From: Salinicola halophyticus
Lineage (GTDB): Bacteria; Pseudomonadota; Gammaproteobacteria; Pseudomonadales; Halomonadaceae
Direction of reading: 5' to 3'
NCBI RefSeq assembly: GCF_003206695.1
Contig: NZ_PZJN01000003.1
Location: forward strand, 132,472 to 196,471
DNA: 64,000 nt
Shown piece after piece: positions 40,034 to 48,938 of the stretch. Every line of letters begins with the position of its first letter. Within the stretch, counting starts at the first letter, position 1. Below the pieces are notes generated by a model. It had not been told where the DNA came from. It made no database searches and was given only the letters and a program-made list of their open reading frames with translations. Made by a program: the position numbers and the translations under genes.

Positions 40034-40285
40034 CTACCGAGTGGCGTGCTCCCATTCCGTTAGCACAGTCAGCGCCTGCTCGCGGCTATCGAGGCATAGT
40101 TCGGGATCATAATCGAAGCGCCGGCAGACTTCCGGTCGGCGTGGATCGCCGAACAGCCGGCACAGGTTGCCGTCGTCGAGTTGCACGCAGCGGACCCCGG
40201 CGGGCTTTCCCTGCGCCATGCCGGGGATCGGCGAGGTGATCGAGGGCGCGATACAGCAGGCGCCGCAGCCAGCGCGGCAGCTCAT
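40034..40285 (-). CDS. YkgJ-family cysteine cluster protein
   Basis: The small protein of 83 residues has a tight N-terminal cluster CRAGCGACC (Cys3, 7, 10, 11) and later Cys in RCVQLD, LCRLFGDP and VCRRF. This matches the YkgJ/CxxCxxCC zinc- or iron-chelating family, whose function is unknown. It is probably a complete small gene: ATG start, stop TCA at the left end, and codon use like its neighbours. Lies downstream of queD on the same strand with a gap of about 157 bases, which contains only a weak GC hairpin (40366-40386). Confidence 0.8.
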   Translation of the reverse strand: MSCRAGCGACCIAPSITSPIPGMAQGKPAGVRCVQLDDGNLCRLFGDPRRPEVCRRFDYDPELCLDSREQALTVLTEWEHATR

Positions 40286-40442
40286 GGGGGTTCTCCTTTC
40301 AGCGTCATGCGATTTGATTCACCGGGATCTGATCGAGTCTCTTCGGCAGCCATTTCATTGAAGTAGCCGGGCTCCGGCAGCCCGGCCTCCGCTCGCTGAT
40401 ATTCCCGCAATCAGGTCGCTGGTGATTGAGCAGGGTTATCAA

Positions 40443-41297
40443 CTAGCCCCCGGCAGGCGTTCCTCTGCTCTCCGCCAGCGCACCTTTGTCGATTCCCTCG
40501 AATGCCTGGACCCGGATATGCGCGCCGGTAGCCAGCGCGATCTGGTGAGCGAGCCAAGCCGCAATATTCTCGACAGTGGTGGGGGCGGATAGCGTATGGC
40601 ATCGCTCCTTCGGCAGGTGGAGCTGGAACTGGCCTTGGGCGGAGCGATAGCGCACACGCATGATATCGTCGTTGCGCCGAGGATTGACGATGTCGGCCTC
40701 GTCGACGAGATACGCATTGTCCAGGCGTTGGGCCCAGAGCCGTTCGAGTTCCGAATCGCGCTGGCCGTCCCGCCAGATCCTGAGATGCGAGCGATGACCA
40801 TGAGCTATCCGCTGGCAGTTGCCCTTATGATGCTTGAGACCATGGCTGTAGCTGTAAATGGCGCCATCGACGAGTTCTTCGCGAAGACGGATGCGAATTG
40901 CCTCGACGCGCGGTGGCGGCCGTTTGCTGAGTTCGCTGCTGAGATGCGCGCCCAGGCGTTCCGCCGTCACTTCGCCCCAGGGAAACAGCGTGAAGCCCTG
41001 GCGCGGGGCACGCAGCTCGAAGGGGAAAGGAAGCTCGGCGGCCATGTGCAGGCCTTCGCTGCACTCCTCGATCTTGACGCCCGCGGCCTGCGTGGGCACG
41101 AGCAGGGTATGATCCAGTCCGCCATCGAGGCGTGATTTGATCCACGGCTTGACCTCGCCGAAGTCGAACAGCATGCCGTCCTCACCCAGCTCGCCGTCGA
41201 GTTCGACGTCGACGTGCCAGCTGGCGCCGCTCAGGCCACGTTGAGGCGACCAGATCGATGCGTCGATATTGGTCAGATTGTTGACGAAAAGGGTCAT
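40443..41297 (-). CDS. queD: QueD-like 6-carboxytetrahydropterin synthase, double-length form
   Basis: The 284-residue product is more than twice the usual QueD length. The first half has FDFGEVKPWIKSRLDGGLDHTLLVPT, which carries the T-fold acidic and LDH motifs but lacks the zinc HGH. The second half has NCQRIAHGHRSHLRIW with zinc-type His, a Cys before it, and TTVENIAAWLAHQ. It reads as two fused T-folds with active-site pieces divided between them. QueD makes the carboxytetrahydropterin precursor of queuosine and 7-deazaguanines. Its ATG overlaps the queE stop by one base (TGATG), so the two are translationally coupled. Confidence 0.82.
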   Translation of the reverse strand: MTLFVNNLTNIDASIWSPQRGLSGASWHVDVELDGELGEDGMLFDFGEVKPWIKSRLDGGLDHTLLVPTQAAGVKIEECSEGLHMAAELPFPFELRAPRQGFTLFPWGEVTAERLGAHLSSELSKRPPPRVEAIRIRLREELVDGAIYSYSHGLKHHKGNCQRIAHGHRSHLRIWRDGQRDSELERLWAQRLDNAYLVDEADIVNPRRNDDIMRVRYRSAQGQFQLHLPKERCHTLSAPTTVENIAAWLAHQIALATGAHIRVQAFEGIDKGALAESRGTPAGG

Positions 41298-41950
41298 CAA
41301 TCGATCCCCGCGATCTTGTGAGTCTGCAGCGACAGGCGCCACTGCGGATGACGCATGCAGTAATCGACGGTCGCCTCCATCGGGCTGGCATCGCTCACGA
41401 TGGCGCCGGGTGCGAGGTCCATCGGCTGCAGAAAGAAGTGAGTGAAATCCAGCTCGGCGAAGGTCTCGGGATCGATGCCCGCCTGCGGGTGGACCAGCTT
41501 CAGCTCGTCTCCGCGCGTCTGACGTAGCGCATTGTCGCTTTTAGGGCTGACGCAGATCCAGTCGATCCCCAGCGGGGCCGGCAGTGTGCCATTGGTCTCG
41601 ACGGCAATTTCGAAGCCTTGGGCATGCATTGTCTCGATCAGCGCCGTATCCAGTTGCAGCAGCGGCTCACCGCCGGTGAATACCACATAGCGGCGATGTC
41701 TGCCCGAAACGGACGTCGGCCAGAGACGCTCGAGATGCGAGGCCAGCGCCGCGGCATCGGTGAATTGGCCGCCGTTCTGACCGTCGGTGCCGACGAAGTC
41801 GGTATCGCAGAACGTGCACTGGCTAGTGGCGCGATCTCGTTCTCGACCAGACCACAGATTGCAGCCCGTGAATCGGCAGAAGACGCTGGCCCGACCGGCC
41901 TGGGCGCCTTCTCCTTGCAGGGTGTAGAAGGCTTCTTTGACGCTGTACAT
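41297..41950 (-). CDS. queE: 7-carboxy-7-deazaguanine synthase
   Basis: The 217-residue radical-SAM enzyme begins MYSVKEAFYTLQGEGAQAG and has the iron-sulfur ligands as CRFTGCNLWSG ... CTFCDTDF. The cluster loop is longer than the classic CxxxCxxC, a known variant in pseudomonad-type QueE. The SAM site FTGGEPLLQ follows. It turns carboxytetrahydropterin into 7-carboxy-7-deazaguanine. It lies between queC (upstream) and queD (overlapping downstream) on the minus strand. No strong ribosome binding site precedes the ATG at 41950. Confidence 0.94.
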   Translation of the reverse strand: MYSVKEAFYTLQGEGAQAGRASVFCRFTGCNLWSGRERDRATSQCTFCDTDFVGTDGQNGGQFTDAAALASHLERLWPTSVSGRHRRYVVFTGGEPLLQLDTALIETMHAQGFEIAVETNGTLPAPLGIDWICVSPKSDNALRQTRGDELKLVHPQAGIDPETFAELDFTHFFLQPMDLAPGAIVSDASPMEATVDYCMRHPQWRLSLQTHKIAGID

Positions 41951-42011
41951 GCATGATTCCGTGCTGAGTCGATTCAGGGTTCGGTTTGCCGGGTTGGGTT
42001 TCCCGGAGCCT

Positions 42012-42101
42012 GGCGCGCCAGAGCTTGGAGAGTCTGGACTTGGAGAGCCAGGACTTAGCGAGTCAGGACTTGAGCGCCAGGGCTGATGCGTCAAAGCTGA
42101 A
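42012..42101. repeat. 15-bp tandem repeat between queC and queE, about 6 copies
   Basis: Units start at 42012, 42027, 42042, 42057, 42072 and 42087 with the pattern GGAGAGCCAGGACTT on the plus strand; inner copies are closest to each other and outer ones decayed. The array fills the queC-queE gap and ends 61 bases before the queE start. Confidence 0.9.
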
Positions 42102-42179
42102 TTCGAAACGATATCCGATTCGTCGGCGCGATCGATCCGGCCTCGCATCATCGACGTCTGGCCAGGAGGCGTCCGCCCG

Positions 42180-42869
42180 TCAGCGCGTAGCGTAGGGAAT
42201 CGGGTCCTTCATTCCCAGCTCGGCAAAGGCGTTGAGTCTTTCCCGACAGCTACCGCATTCACCGCAAGCCACTTCCTGGCCCAGATAGCAGGTCCAGGTA
42301 TCGGCGTAGTCGAGCCCCATTTCGATGCCGTCGGCGAGAATCTGCGCTTTGTCGCTGTGCAGATAGGGCGCTTCGATACTGACAGCCTCGAAATTGGCGA
42401 TCGCGGAGACATCGTTCATGCGTTCGACGAACGCCGGGCGACAGTCGGGGTACAGGACATGATCGCCCCCGTGAGCGCCATAGAAGCAGATCGGTGCCTT
42501 GATATTGACTGCGTAGCCGATCGCCAACGACAGCAGAATCATGTTGCGATTGGGTACGACGGTGTCGGCGAGGTTGTCCTCGGCATAGTCAGCTTTCGGC
42601 ATGGCTCGTCCACTGTCGGTCAACGCGGAATTGCCGATCAGCTCATGAATCGCCCGAATGTCGACGACGCGGTGCGAAAGACCAAGGTCGGCACAGACGC
42701 GGCTTGCGACATCGAGCTCGCGGGCATGACGCTGACCGTAATGAAACGACAGGGCGTGGACGTCGTAGCCTTCGCGTATGGCGCGATGGAGTACCGTGTA
42801 GGAGTCCATGCCGCCGGAGTAGATCACGACGACCGGTGTGGAATCGCTGGAAGAAGTCGAGGATGTCAT
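42180..42869 (-). CDS. queC: 7-cyano-7-deazaguanine synthase
   Basis: The 229-residue product has the PP-loop ATPase motif YSGGMDSYT, the family segment [29 protein letters not shown] and the C-terminal zinc set [14 protein letters not shown]. It converts carboxydeazaguanine to preQ0 using ATP and ammonia, the last cytosolic step shared by queuosine and deazapurine DNA pathways. The ATG at 42869 gives the shortest complete protein; AGGT lies seven bases upstream. It leads the queC-queE-queD run; a 229-base gap holding a repeat array separates it from queE. Confidence 0.95.
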   Translation of the reverse strand: MTSSTSSSDSTPVVVIYSGGMDSYTVLHRAIREGYDVHALSFHYGQRHARELDVASRVCADLGLSHRVVDIRAIHELIGNSALTDSGRAMPKADYAEDNLADTVVPNRNMILLSLAIGYAVNIKAPICFYGAHGGDHVLYPDCRPAFVERMNDVSAIANFEAVSIEAPYLHSDKAQILADGIEMGLDYADTWTCYLGQEVACGECGSCRERLNAFAELGMKDPIPYATR

Positions 42870-42943
42870 GCGGTTAACCTGTGGCGTGCAAACTGTCTGG
42901 GCCTGGCAAGGGCCCACGGTGATAGCTGATTCGGGTGGCTCGC

Positions 42944-43999
42944 TTACGCCATGAAGGCCCCGCTCTCGCCGACGAGAGAGGTCAGCAGGCGCTGCCGCAG
43001 ATCGCCTCGGGACAGATCCTGGGCGAGCAGGTGAGCGAGTTTGCTGTGAGCGGCTTCGGGCGTCATGTCATCGCCGGACAGGATGCCGATCTCGTTGAGC
43101 GTCTGTCCGCTGGCATAGGTGCCGGGACTGACGCCGCCGACAGGACATTGACTGACGGCAACCATGACTTTGCCTTCGGCACTGGCGCGAGCCAGGACAC
43201 CGAGCAATGCCTCGTCTTCCGGTAGATTGCCGCTTCCCCAGCACTCGATGACGACACCGCGCAGAGAGTCGTCATCCAGCCAGCGAGCCACGTCTTTGGC
43301 ACGAATGCCGGGCCACAGCACCAGACGAATGACGACTGCTGCATCGCCGCCGGCAAGTTCGAAGCGTGGCGCCCCACGTGCGGGCCAGCAGCGGGGCGTG
43401 TAGACGATCGGACTGTGATCCACCATCTCACCCAGCAGTGGCCAGTTCGGGCTCTCGAATCCTAGCGAGTCCGCAGTGTACCATTTTCTGGCACGGCATC
43501 CTCTCAGCAGACGGCCCCCGAAGCTCACGCACACTTCCCGCAGCGCGGTCTGCGCGGCAAAAGCCAGCGCAGCTTCGAGGTTGACGAGCGCATCGCTGCC
43601 TTCCGACTCCAGCGGCTTTTGGGCGCCCGTCACGATGACCGGCTTGGACAGCCCTTGCAGCTGAAAGGCGAGGCTGGAAGCGCACCATGCCAACGTGTCG
43701 GTACCGTGAAGCACCACGAATCCGGCGTAGTCCTGATAACGATCGGCAATCAGCGCTGCCAGCACTGCCCAGTCGTCCGGCGTGGCGCTGCTGGAATCGA
43801 TCGGGTCGGGCGACTCCCAGACGATGTATTCGGGAAGTCGGCGTCGGCGATCTGGCGGCAGCGACGCCAGCGCTGCCGTCATTCGGGAATCGAAATCGCC
43901 AGCGGCGACCAGACCTCGGTCGCTGTCACGCATTCCGATGGTGCCGCCGGTGTAGATCACCAGAATGGAAGACGATGTGTCCTGGGTCGCTGCACTCAT
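42944..43999 (-). CDS. Cytosolic type I L-asparaginase
   Basis: The 351-residue product has both catalytic threonine motifs: [11 protein letters not shown] near the N-terminus and [16 protein letters not shown] further on, with VTGAQKPL between the domains. It has no signal peptide, so it is the cytosolic low-affinity type (AnsA-like) that hydrolyses asparagine to aspartate and ammonia. I chose the ATG at 43999, eight bases after the stop of the CBS-domain gene on the same strand, implying cotranscription. A start at 44032 within that gene is possible. The C-terminus is slightly longer than typical. Confidence 0.88.
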   Translation of the reverse strand: MSAATQDTSSSILVIYTGGTIGMRDSDRGLVAAGDFDSRMTAALASLPPDRRRRLPEYIVWESPDPIDSSSATPDDWAVLAALIADRYQDYAGFVVLHGTDTLAWCASSLAFQLQGLSKPVIVTGAQKPLESEGSDALVNLEAALAFAAQTALREVCVSFGGRLLRGCRARKWYTADSLGFESPNWPLLGEMVDHSPIVYTPRCWPARGAPRFELAGGDAAVVIRLVLWPGIRAKDVARWLDDDSLRGVVIECWGSGNLPEDEALLGVLARASAEGKVMVAVSQCPVGGVSPGTYASGQTLNEIGILSGDDMTPEAAHSKLAHLLAQDLSRGDLRQRLLTSLVGESGAFMA

Positions 44000-44006
44000 G
44001 ACAGCT

Positions 44007-44630
44007 TCAGAGATCGTGGCCGAGAATGACATGGCAGATCGACGAGAACGTGCGGGCCGACGGTGGCTGGTGAAGATCGACGCCCAGCGCGCGGCTGATG
44101 TTGGAGGCCGAAATGATGCCGCGAATCCGCGAAGCACCGCTGCCGTCGGGTTCGGTAATCAGCACGTGCTGGTCACCCGAGGTCTTGAGCGTCTCGACCA
44201 GATCGCCCACGCTGGCATGGGAGATCTTGGCGTAGGACAGCGAGTGCAATTCGCTACGCGGTGTCTGGATCATCTCGACGGTAACCTCGTCGCGGCCGAG
44301 CTGATGCTGCTGCATCGCCAGCGTGATGCGACGACCCCCGATCAGCTCGCGGGCGTTGATCACACCGGTGAACTTTCCACTGGTGTCGATCAGCATCAGT
44401 AGGCCGACGCCAGCCTGCTTCATGGTCTCGTGAGCCTGCCCAATCGAGCTGCCGGTGGGCAGGGTGTGGGGATGGCTGACATTGAAATCGGTGACCAGCA
44501 TCGTGGCTGGGCTTTCCAGTGTCACGGATTGCGTCTTGGCTACCGGCTGCACGATGCCGCTGACACCGTCCAGGTTTTCCAGTGACAGCGCCGAAAAATG
44601 GACTTTGGAAGGATGGGGGGTATTGACCAT
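44007..44630 (-). CDS. CBS-domain protein of unknown role
   Basis: The 207-residue product carries a pair of CBS-like repeats: GSSIGQAHETMKQAGVGLLML to GVINARELIGG, and HASVGDLVETLKTSGDQHVLI to GIISASNISRALG. The N-terminal 45 residues are unlike known domains to me. CBS pairs bind adenine nucleotides and act as energy sensors. A GGGAG precedes the ATG. It is followed after eight bases or less by the asparaginase gene, so a joint role in asparagine or nitrogen control is possible, but this is inference from position only. Confidence 0.8.
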   Translation of the reverse strand: MVNTPHPSKVHFSALSLENLDGVSGIVQPVAKTQSVTLESPATMLVTDFNVSHPHTLPTGSSIGQAHETMKQAGVGLLMLIDTSGKFTGVINARELIGGRRITLAMQQHQLGRDEVTVEMIQTPRSELHSLSYAKISHASVGDLVETLKTSGDQHVLITEPDGSGASRIRGIISASNISRALGVDLHQPPSARTFSSICHVILGHDL

Positions 44631-44708
44631 CGATGAATCTCCCTGGATCGAATCAAAAGCGTTTTCCGGTCGGAATCCACAGGCCGAAGCCGGCTTCCGA
44701 GCGGGTCG

Positions 44709-45209
44709 TTATAGATACTGGTGAAGATCGCCGCGGACGCTGTCCAGAAAGGTAATGAAGCGCGTATCCCGCTCATCGTCGTGACGATCGGTGCGACAGC
44801 CCAGTGTCATGCTCTTATGGACCAGCAGTTCGTCGTAAATATCCAGCGTGACCTTCTTGGGGATTTCCGGCGAGGGTTTGATCTCCCCCTCCTCCAGCGT
44901 GAAGGACTCGAACAGCGTGGCGCGAATTCTGGTGGTGCCGCCTTCCGCGAGGACACGGCGCACGAACAGCCAGCCTTCGCAGGCCAGGTTGTCGCCATTC
45001 TCGCGCTGGCGTTGAAACAGCGTACGGTAACTGGCGCCTTCCTTGGCGCCGCGATCCGCCATGCTACGGTAAGCTTCGGTGACACGAGACGCCATCGCCC
45101 CGGTTTGTGCCAGTTTATGCAGCGCAGCCTGATGTTCGCGCCCCAATTGTTCCTGGCGCTGAAAACGCTGCCACAAGCGATAATTGTCCTGCAGGGCGGT
45201 TGCGTCCAT
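44709..45209 (-). CDS. Unrecognised 166-residue protein
   Basis: I do not recognise this protein. It is soluble, with no signal peptide or membrane segment. The N-terminal half is charged and helical (WQRFQRQEQLGREHQAAL, AYRSMADRGAKEG). The C-terminal half has alternating hydrophobic residues suggestive of strands (TRIRATLFESFTLEEGE, KVTLDIYDELLVHKS). Codon use resembles its neighbours and the frame is intact, so it looks real. It is divergent from fliD across 234 bases and precedes the CBS-domain gene by 78 bases on the same strand. No flagellar motif was found in it. Confidence 0.72.
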   Translation of the reverse strand: MDATALQDNYRLWQRFQRQEQLGREHQAALHKLAQTGAMASRVTEAYRSMADRGAKEGASYRTLFQRQRENGDNLACEGWLFVRRVLAEGGTTRIRATLFESFTLEEGEIKPSPEIPKKVTLDIYDELLVHKSMTLGCRTDRHDDERDTRFITFLDSVRGDLHQYL

Positions 45210-45330
45210 GTCTTCTCCAGAGAGTGGCGAAATTATCGGCCGCCTATGATCGCCTATCCGGTGGCTCCCTGACCACCCAAGGTTGACGTTTCCCCAGGGG
45301 CGGCAAGCGTAAAAGAAGATCAGCCAACGC

Positions 45331-45357
45331 TAAAGTTCCCCGGGGATCGGCCGATCA
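45331..45357 (+). promoter_or_regulatory. fliD: Sigma-28 (FliA) promoter of the fliD operon
   Basis: TAAAGTTC, 11 bases, GCCGATCA matches the TAAAGTTT-N11-GCCGATAA consensus closely. It lies 87 bases before the fliD start. Confidence 0.85.
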
Positions 45358-45443
45358 GGGAACTGAAGCATTAAAGTGCGCTTAATCGGCGTCTGCTGTC
45401 GTGATCGGCGTGTTACAAAGTGCGCCAGGCATAGAGAGGTTAC

Positions 45444-46847
45444 ATGGCTACCATATCGTCACTGGGAATCGGTTCCGGGCTGGACTTGAGCGGACTGCTC
45501 GATGACCTGGAAGATGCGGAAAAACAGAAGCTCACGCCGATCGTCGCCCAGCAGCAGAGCTACAAGACCAAACTGTCCGCCTTCGGTTCGTTGGAGAGTT
45601 CCCTGACCGCGTTGCGTGATGCCGCGACCAAGTTGAGCGATCCCGAAACCTTCTCGGCCGTCACCAGCTCGATGACCGGCGACGCCGTCACCGCCACCAC
45701 CACTGGGGATGCCGTCGCCGGTCGCTATCAAGTCTCGGTGACGAGTCTTGCTCAGGCGCAGTCCGTCGCCTCCGGTGGTTATGAGAAGAAAGACGACGGT
45801 CTCGAGATGTCCGGAACTCTCAAATTCGGGTCCGGCGAGAGTGCCTTCGAAATTGACGTGGCGAACGACGATTCGCTTGCGGATCTCCGGGATGCGATCA
45901 ACGGCAAGAACGGAAATGTCACGGCAACGATTGTCAGCGACGGTAGTGACAAGCCTTATCGTTTGGTACTGACTTCGACCGAGACAGGCACTGACTCTAC
46001 GATGTCGGTCTCTTCGGCGTCGCCGGGGGACGCGTTGGACGTGGCGTTCGGCTTTACAAGCTCGGTCGAGGCAGGTGAGCAAGTCTTCAGTAGTCATGGC
46101 AGCTCGGAACAGACCGTGGCGGCCCAGGATGCCGAGTTGACCGTCAACGGTATCGATATCACCAGCCAGTCCAATACCGTCAAGGGTGCGCTCGAAGGCG
46201 TCACTTTCGATTTGACCTCGACCACGAGCGGAGCAGAAACGCTCAAAGTGTCCAAAGACACGGAGTCGATGACCAAGGCGGTCAAGGCTTTCGTCACCGC
46301 CTATAACAGCTTTCAGAGTACGTCTGACGCCCTCACTTCCTACGACTCTGAGTCAGACACGGCCGGAGCGCTGCTGGGCAACTCGACCATGCGCACTATC
46401 GAGTCCCGCCTGAGTAGTGTGCTCGGCTATAGCGATGGCGATGGCACGTTTTCGATGCTGTCGGACCTGGGTATCGAGCGCCAGCTGGACGGCACGCTGG
46501 AGGTCGATGATGACAAGCTGAGCGAAGCCATCTCCAGTGACAGTGACGCGGTAAGCCAATTTTTCGCCGGTGTCGACGGGAAGGGCGGGCTGTCTGCCAG
46601 CATCGACGACACCATGGGGACCATTCTCGATGACGGCGGCCTGCTGCAGATTGCCACCGACGGTATCGATTCCACGCTGGACCGCCTGGGCGACCGTTAC
46701 ACGCGGATGCAGGAATCCATCGACTCCACGGTCGAGCGTTATCGCACCCAGTTCGCCAGCCTGGACTCTCTGGTCTCGCAGATGAATTCGACCAGTAGTT
46801 ACCTGACCCAGCAGTTCGATGCCTTGAGCGCGCAAACCAACCAGTAA
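45444..46847 (+). CDS. fliD: Flagellar filament cap protein FliD
   Basis: The 467-residue product begins with the FliD N-terminal pattern SLGIGSGLDLSGLLDDLEDAEKQKL. The N-terminal domain reads LAQAQSVASGGYE and RDAINGKNGNVTATIVSDG; the C-terminal region ends in the coiled-coil YRTQFASLDSLVSQMNSTSSYLTQQFDAL. It caps the growing filament and assembles exported flagellin. It lacks Cys, as usual for flagellar axial proteins. It is the first gene of a fliD-fliS-fliT-fliK-flhX run under a sigma-28 promoter. No flagellin gene lies in the window. Confidence 0.95.
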   Translation: MATISSLGIGSGLDLSGLLDDLEDAEKQKLTPIVAQQQSYKTKLSAFGSLESSLTALRDAATKLSDPETFSAVTSSMTGDAVTATTTGDAVAGRYQVSVTSLAQAQSVASGGYEKKDDGLEMSGTLKFGSGESAFEIDVANDDSLADLRDAINGKNGNVTATIVSDGSDKPYRLVLTSTETGTDSTMSVSSASPGDALDVAFGFTSSVEAGEQVFSSHGSSEQTVAAQDAELTVNGIDITSQSNTVKGALEGVTFDLTSTTSGAETLKVSKDTESMTKAVKAFVTAYNSFQSTSDALTSYDSESDTAGALLGNSTMRTIESRLSSVLGYSDGDGTFSMLSDLGIERQLDGTLEVDDDKLSEAISSDSDAVSQFFAGVDGKGGLSASIDDTMGTILDDGGLLQIATDGIDSTLDRLGDRYTRMQESIDSTVERYRTQFASLDSLVSQMNSTSSYLTQQFDALSAQTNQ

Positions 46848-46859
46848 TAGGTCTCAACG

Positions 46860-47273
46860 ATGATGAATTCACGACGGGGCGCGGGCGCCTACGCGCGGGT
46901 TGGGGTCGAGTCGGCGGTCATGTCTGCCGACCCCCACCAGCTGATCGTCATGCTATTCGATGGTGTCCAGGCGGCGATCGCCAGTGCTCGCCTGCATATG
47001 CAGGACGGCAACCGGGCAGCCAAGGGCGCGTCGATCTCCAAGGCGATCGACATCGTCAATAACGGTTTGGCGGCTGCGCTGGACCATGAAAAGGGGGGCG
47101 ATATCGCCGCCAACCTGGGGCAGCTTTACGACTACGTCGCCAGACTGTTGCTGCAGGCCAATCTGCGTGACGACATGGCCGCGCTGGATCAAGCCGCGTC
47201 ACTTCTCGATAACATCGGCTCCGGTTGGCGTGAGCTTCGGCAGGCGCCGGTCGAGATGGTCGGGGGAGTATAA
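46860..47273 (+). CDS. fliS: Flagellin export chaperone FliS
   Basis: The 137-residue all-helical product shows the FliS start YARVGVESAVMSADPHQLIVMLFDGVQAAI and the segment ISKAIDIVNNGLAAALDHEKGGDIAANLGQLYDYV that forms the flagellin-binding bundle. It holds unexported flagellin in the cytoplasm and delivers it to FlhA. Two adjacent ATGs (46860, 46863) precede it; AGGT stands upstream. It follows fliD by 12 bases and precedes fliT by four. Confidence 0.94.
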   Translation: MMNSRRGAGAYARVGVESAVMSADPHQLIVMLFDGVQAAIASARLHMQDGNRAAKGASISKAIDIVNNGLAAALDHEKGGDIAANLGQLYDYVARLLLQANLRDDMAALDQAASLLDNIGSGWRELRQAPVEMVGGV

Positions 47274-47277
47274 TCGA

Positions 47278-47658
47278 ATGACACCAGGCCCTTCGGTCAT
47301 CGAGCAGTACCGTCAGTTACTAGAGGTGTCGAGCCGGATGCTGGGTTTGGCGCGAGAGCAGGAGTGGGAAGCCCTGGTGCAGTGCGAGGCCGGCTACGTG
47401 GTATCGCTTCAGCGCGTGAGGTCTCTCGATGAAGTGCAGTCGTTGACCGATTCGGAGCGTGAACAGAAATTCAGCTTGCTCGAGCAGATCCTGACCCAGG
47501 ACGCCGAGACTCGCCGTGTGCTGGAGTCCCGTCGCGAGGAGCTTAGCCATCTCATTGGCAGTTCCCGGCGACAGCAGGCACTGGGGCAGGCTTACCAGGC
47601 GGGGCGCGGCAGCATCGCCTCACGACTGCGCGCGGTGCCGACCGACGATCGCCCGTGA
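47278..47658 (+). CDS. fliT: FliT-like flagellar chaperone
   Basis: The 126-residue helical product fits FliT in size and position (fliD-fliS-fliT) and has the LLEVSSRMLGLAREQEWEALVQCEAGY start of that family. FliT binds FliD for export and, in enterics, also binds FlhC to damp FlhDC activity. Sequence similarity in this family is low, so the symbol rests on position plus helical pattern. The stop overlaps the GTG start of the next gene (GTGA). Confidence 0.8.
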   Translation: MTPGPSVIEQYRQLLEVSSRMLGLAREQEWEALVQCEAGYVVSLQRVRSLDEVQSLTDSEREQKFSLLEQILTQDAETRRVLESRREELSHLIGSSRRQQALGQAYQAGRGSIASRLRAVPTDDRP

Positions 47659-48938
47659 GCGGCATCACGCCGATACTCGACACCCTGTTGCATCAGGTTC
47701 TCGGCAAGCGTGTCGACACGCCGGTCATCAAGGACCAGCCGTTACCAGTGTCGGCGGCGACGTCTTCGGACGCCATTCAGCCGGCTCGCAGCGACTCTCG
47801 TCTACATCAGCAGGGCGGGGAGCGCGTCATGGGCCCATCCCCGGCGACGGTCCGGGAAGGCGCCTCTGTGCCCGCTCCACCGTCGGGTCAGGCCGGGCTC
47901 TCGTCCTCGCAGTTACACTTGAGCCCGACCGCGATAAAGATCGCTGATCTGCTCTCGCGTTTTCCTGCCACTCAGACCGCATCGGTCCGGCCGCTTGCCG
48001 CGCTTCTGCTCCAGCCTGCGGACAGTGCCGATTCCCTCGCCACCGCACTGTCGCAAAGCGTTCGCGAGAGCGGTGCCTTCTATGAATCTCATCTGCAGCG
48101 ATGGATGGCCGGTCAGTATCCCCGGTCGGCGCTGATGCGCGAACCTCAGGCCTGGTTGAGCCTGACCTTTCGTTCGTTCACGCCGACCTCGATGCTGTCC
48201 ACGCCAATGCCATTTCTGGCCACGCCGACGCCACTGAATTCGGGGCTCCTGACCGGCGGTGGCAGCCAGGCATTGCCTCAGCATGTTTCTCCGAGCTCGA
48301 CGCCCATGCCAGCGAAGACGAGTACCTTTGCCGGCACGACCGCTGCGACAGCCAATCTCGACGAGACCACGAGTTCAAGAGCCATTGGGAGCGGGGAATC
48401 GCGCCTCTCGCAGTCTGTCACGGCGGCCGGTTTCGGCGGTGAGCGTTCGTCTTCAATGGCAGGCGTATCGGATACGGCATCGTCACTCGCCATGTCCCGT
48501 GCGCACCAGCTTTCGCAGCAACCCACGGAGGCATTGCAGGCGATCGTTCGGCATCAGCTGGAGCTGATCGTGGCACCCAATCTACGTTGGGAAGGGCAGC
48601 TGTGGCCCGGGGTGCCGATGACACTGATGTTTTCCGAGTTGCCACGCGATCCGGCTTTCGACGATAACGATGACGACGTCGATGATCGTTCACCGCGGTA
48701 CGATGACGAAACCCGCGACGAGTGGCGCGCCGAGGTGCAGGTTCGGCTGCCCACTCTGGGCGTCGTCGACATCACCTTCCAGGCGCGCCAGGCGACTGCA
48801 CTACGAGTGGAGATCGATCCTTCCGAGGCGCCCACCCGGGATCGCGTCCGGCGGGAGCTCGAACCATTGCGCCAGCGCCTGACTGCGTTGGGTATACAAG
48901 CAGAGATCGCATTGGGAGCTAGCCATCATGAGCGATAG
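47655..48938 (+). CDS. FliK-like hook-length control protein
   Basis: The 427-residue product has a long low-complexity N-terminal part rich in Ser, Thr, Ala and Pro, typical of FliK rulers. The C-terminal domain has VQVRLPTLGVVDITFQARQATALRVEIDPSEAPTRDRVRRELEPLRQRLTALG, the Flg_hook-type fold. Its GTG start overlaps the fliT stop and its own stop overlaps the flhX ATG by 11 bases, so all are coupled. Whether this is the main FliK or a second paralogue cannot be told from this window; similar genes pair with flhX in relatives. Best read as a FliK-family export partner. Confidence 0.78.
   Translation: MSGITPILDTLLHQVLGKRVDTPVIKDQPLPVSAATSSDAIQPARSDSRLHQQGGERVMGPSPATVREGASVPAPPSGQAGLSSSQLHLSPTAIKIADLLSRFPATQTASVRPLAALLLQPADSADSLATALSQSVRESGAFYESHLQRWMAGQYPRSALMREPQAWLSLTFRSFTPTSMLSTPMPFLATPTPLNSGLLTGGGSQALPQHVSPSSTPMPAKTSTFAGTTAATANLDETTSSRAIGSGESRLSQSVTAAGFGGERSSSMAGVSDTASSLAMSRAHQLSQQPTEALQAIVRHQLELIVAPNLRWEGQLWPGVPMTLMFSELPRDPAFDDNDDDVDDRSPRYDDETRDEWRAEVQVRLPTLGVVDITFQARQATALRVEIDPSEAPTRDRVRRELEPLRQRLTALGIQAEIALGASHHER

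Noticed and set aside
40366-40386. GC-rich hairpin before the YkgJ-like gene as a terminator
   Set aside because: Stem is good but there is no T run on either strand.
42870-42943. preQ1 riboswitch before queC
   Set aside because: The 74-base gap shows no stem-loop plus A-rich tail of the known preQ1 classes.
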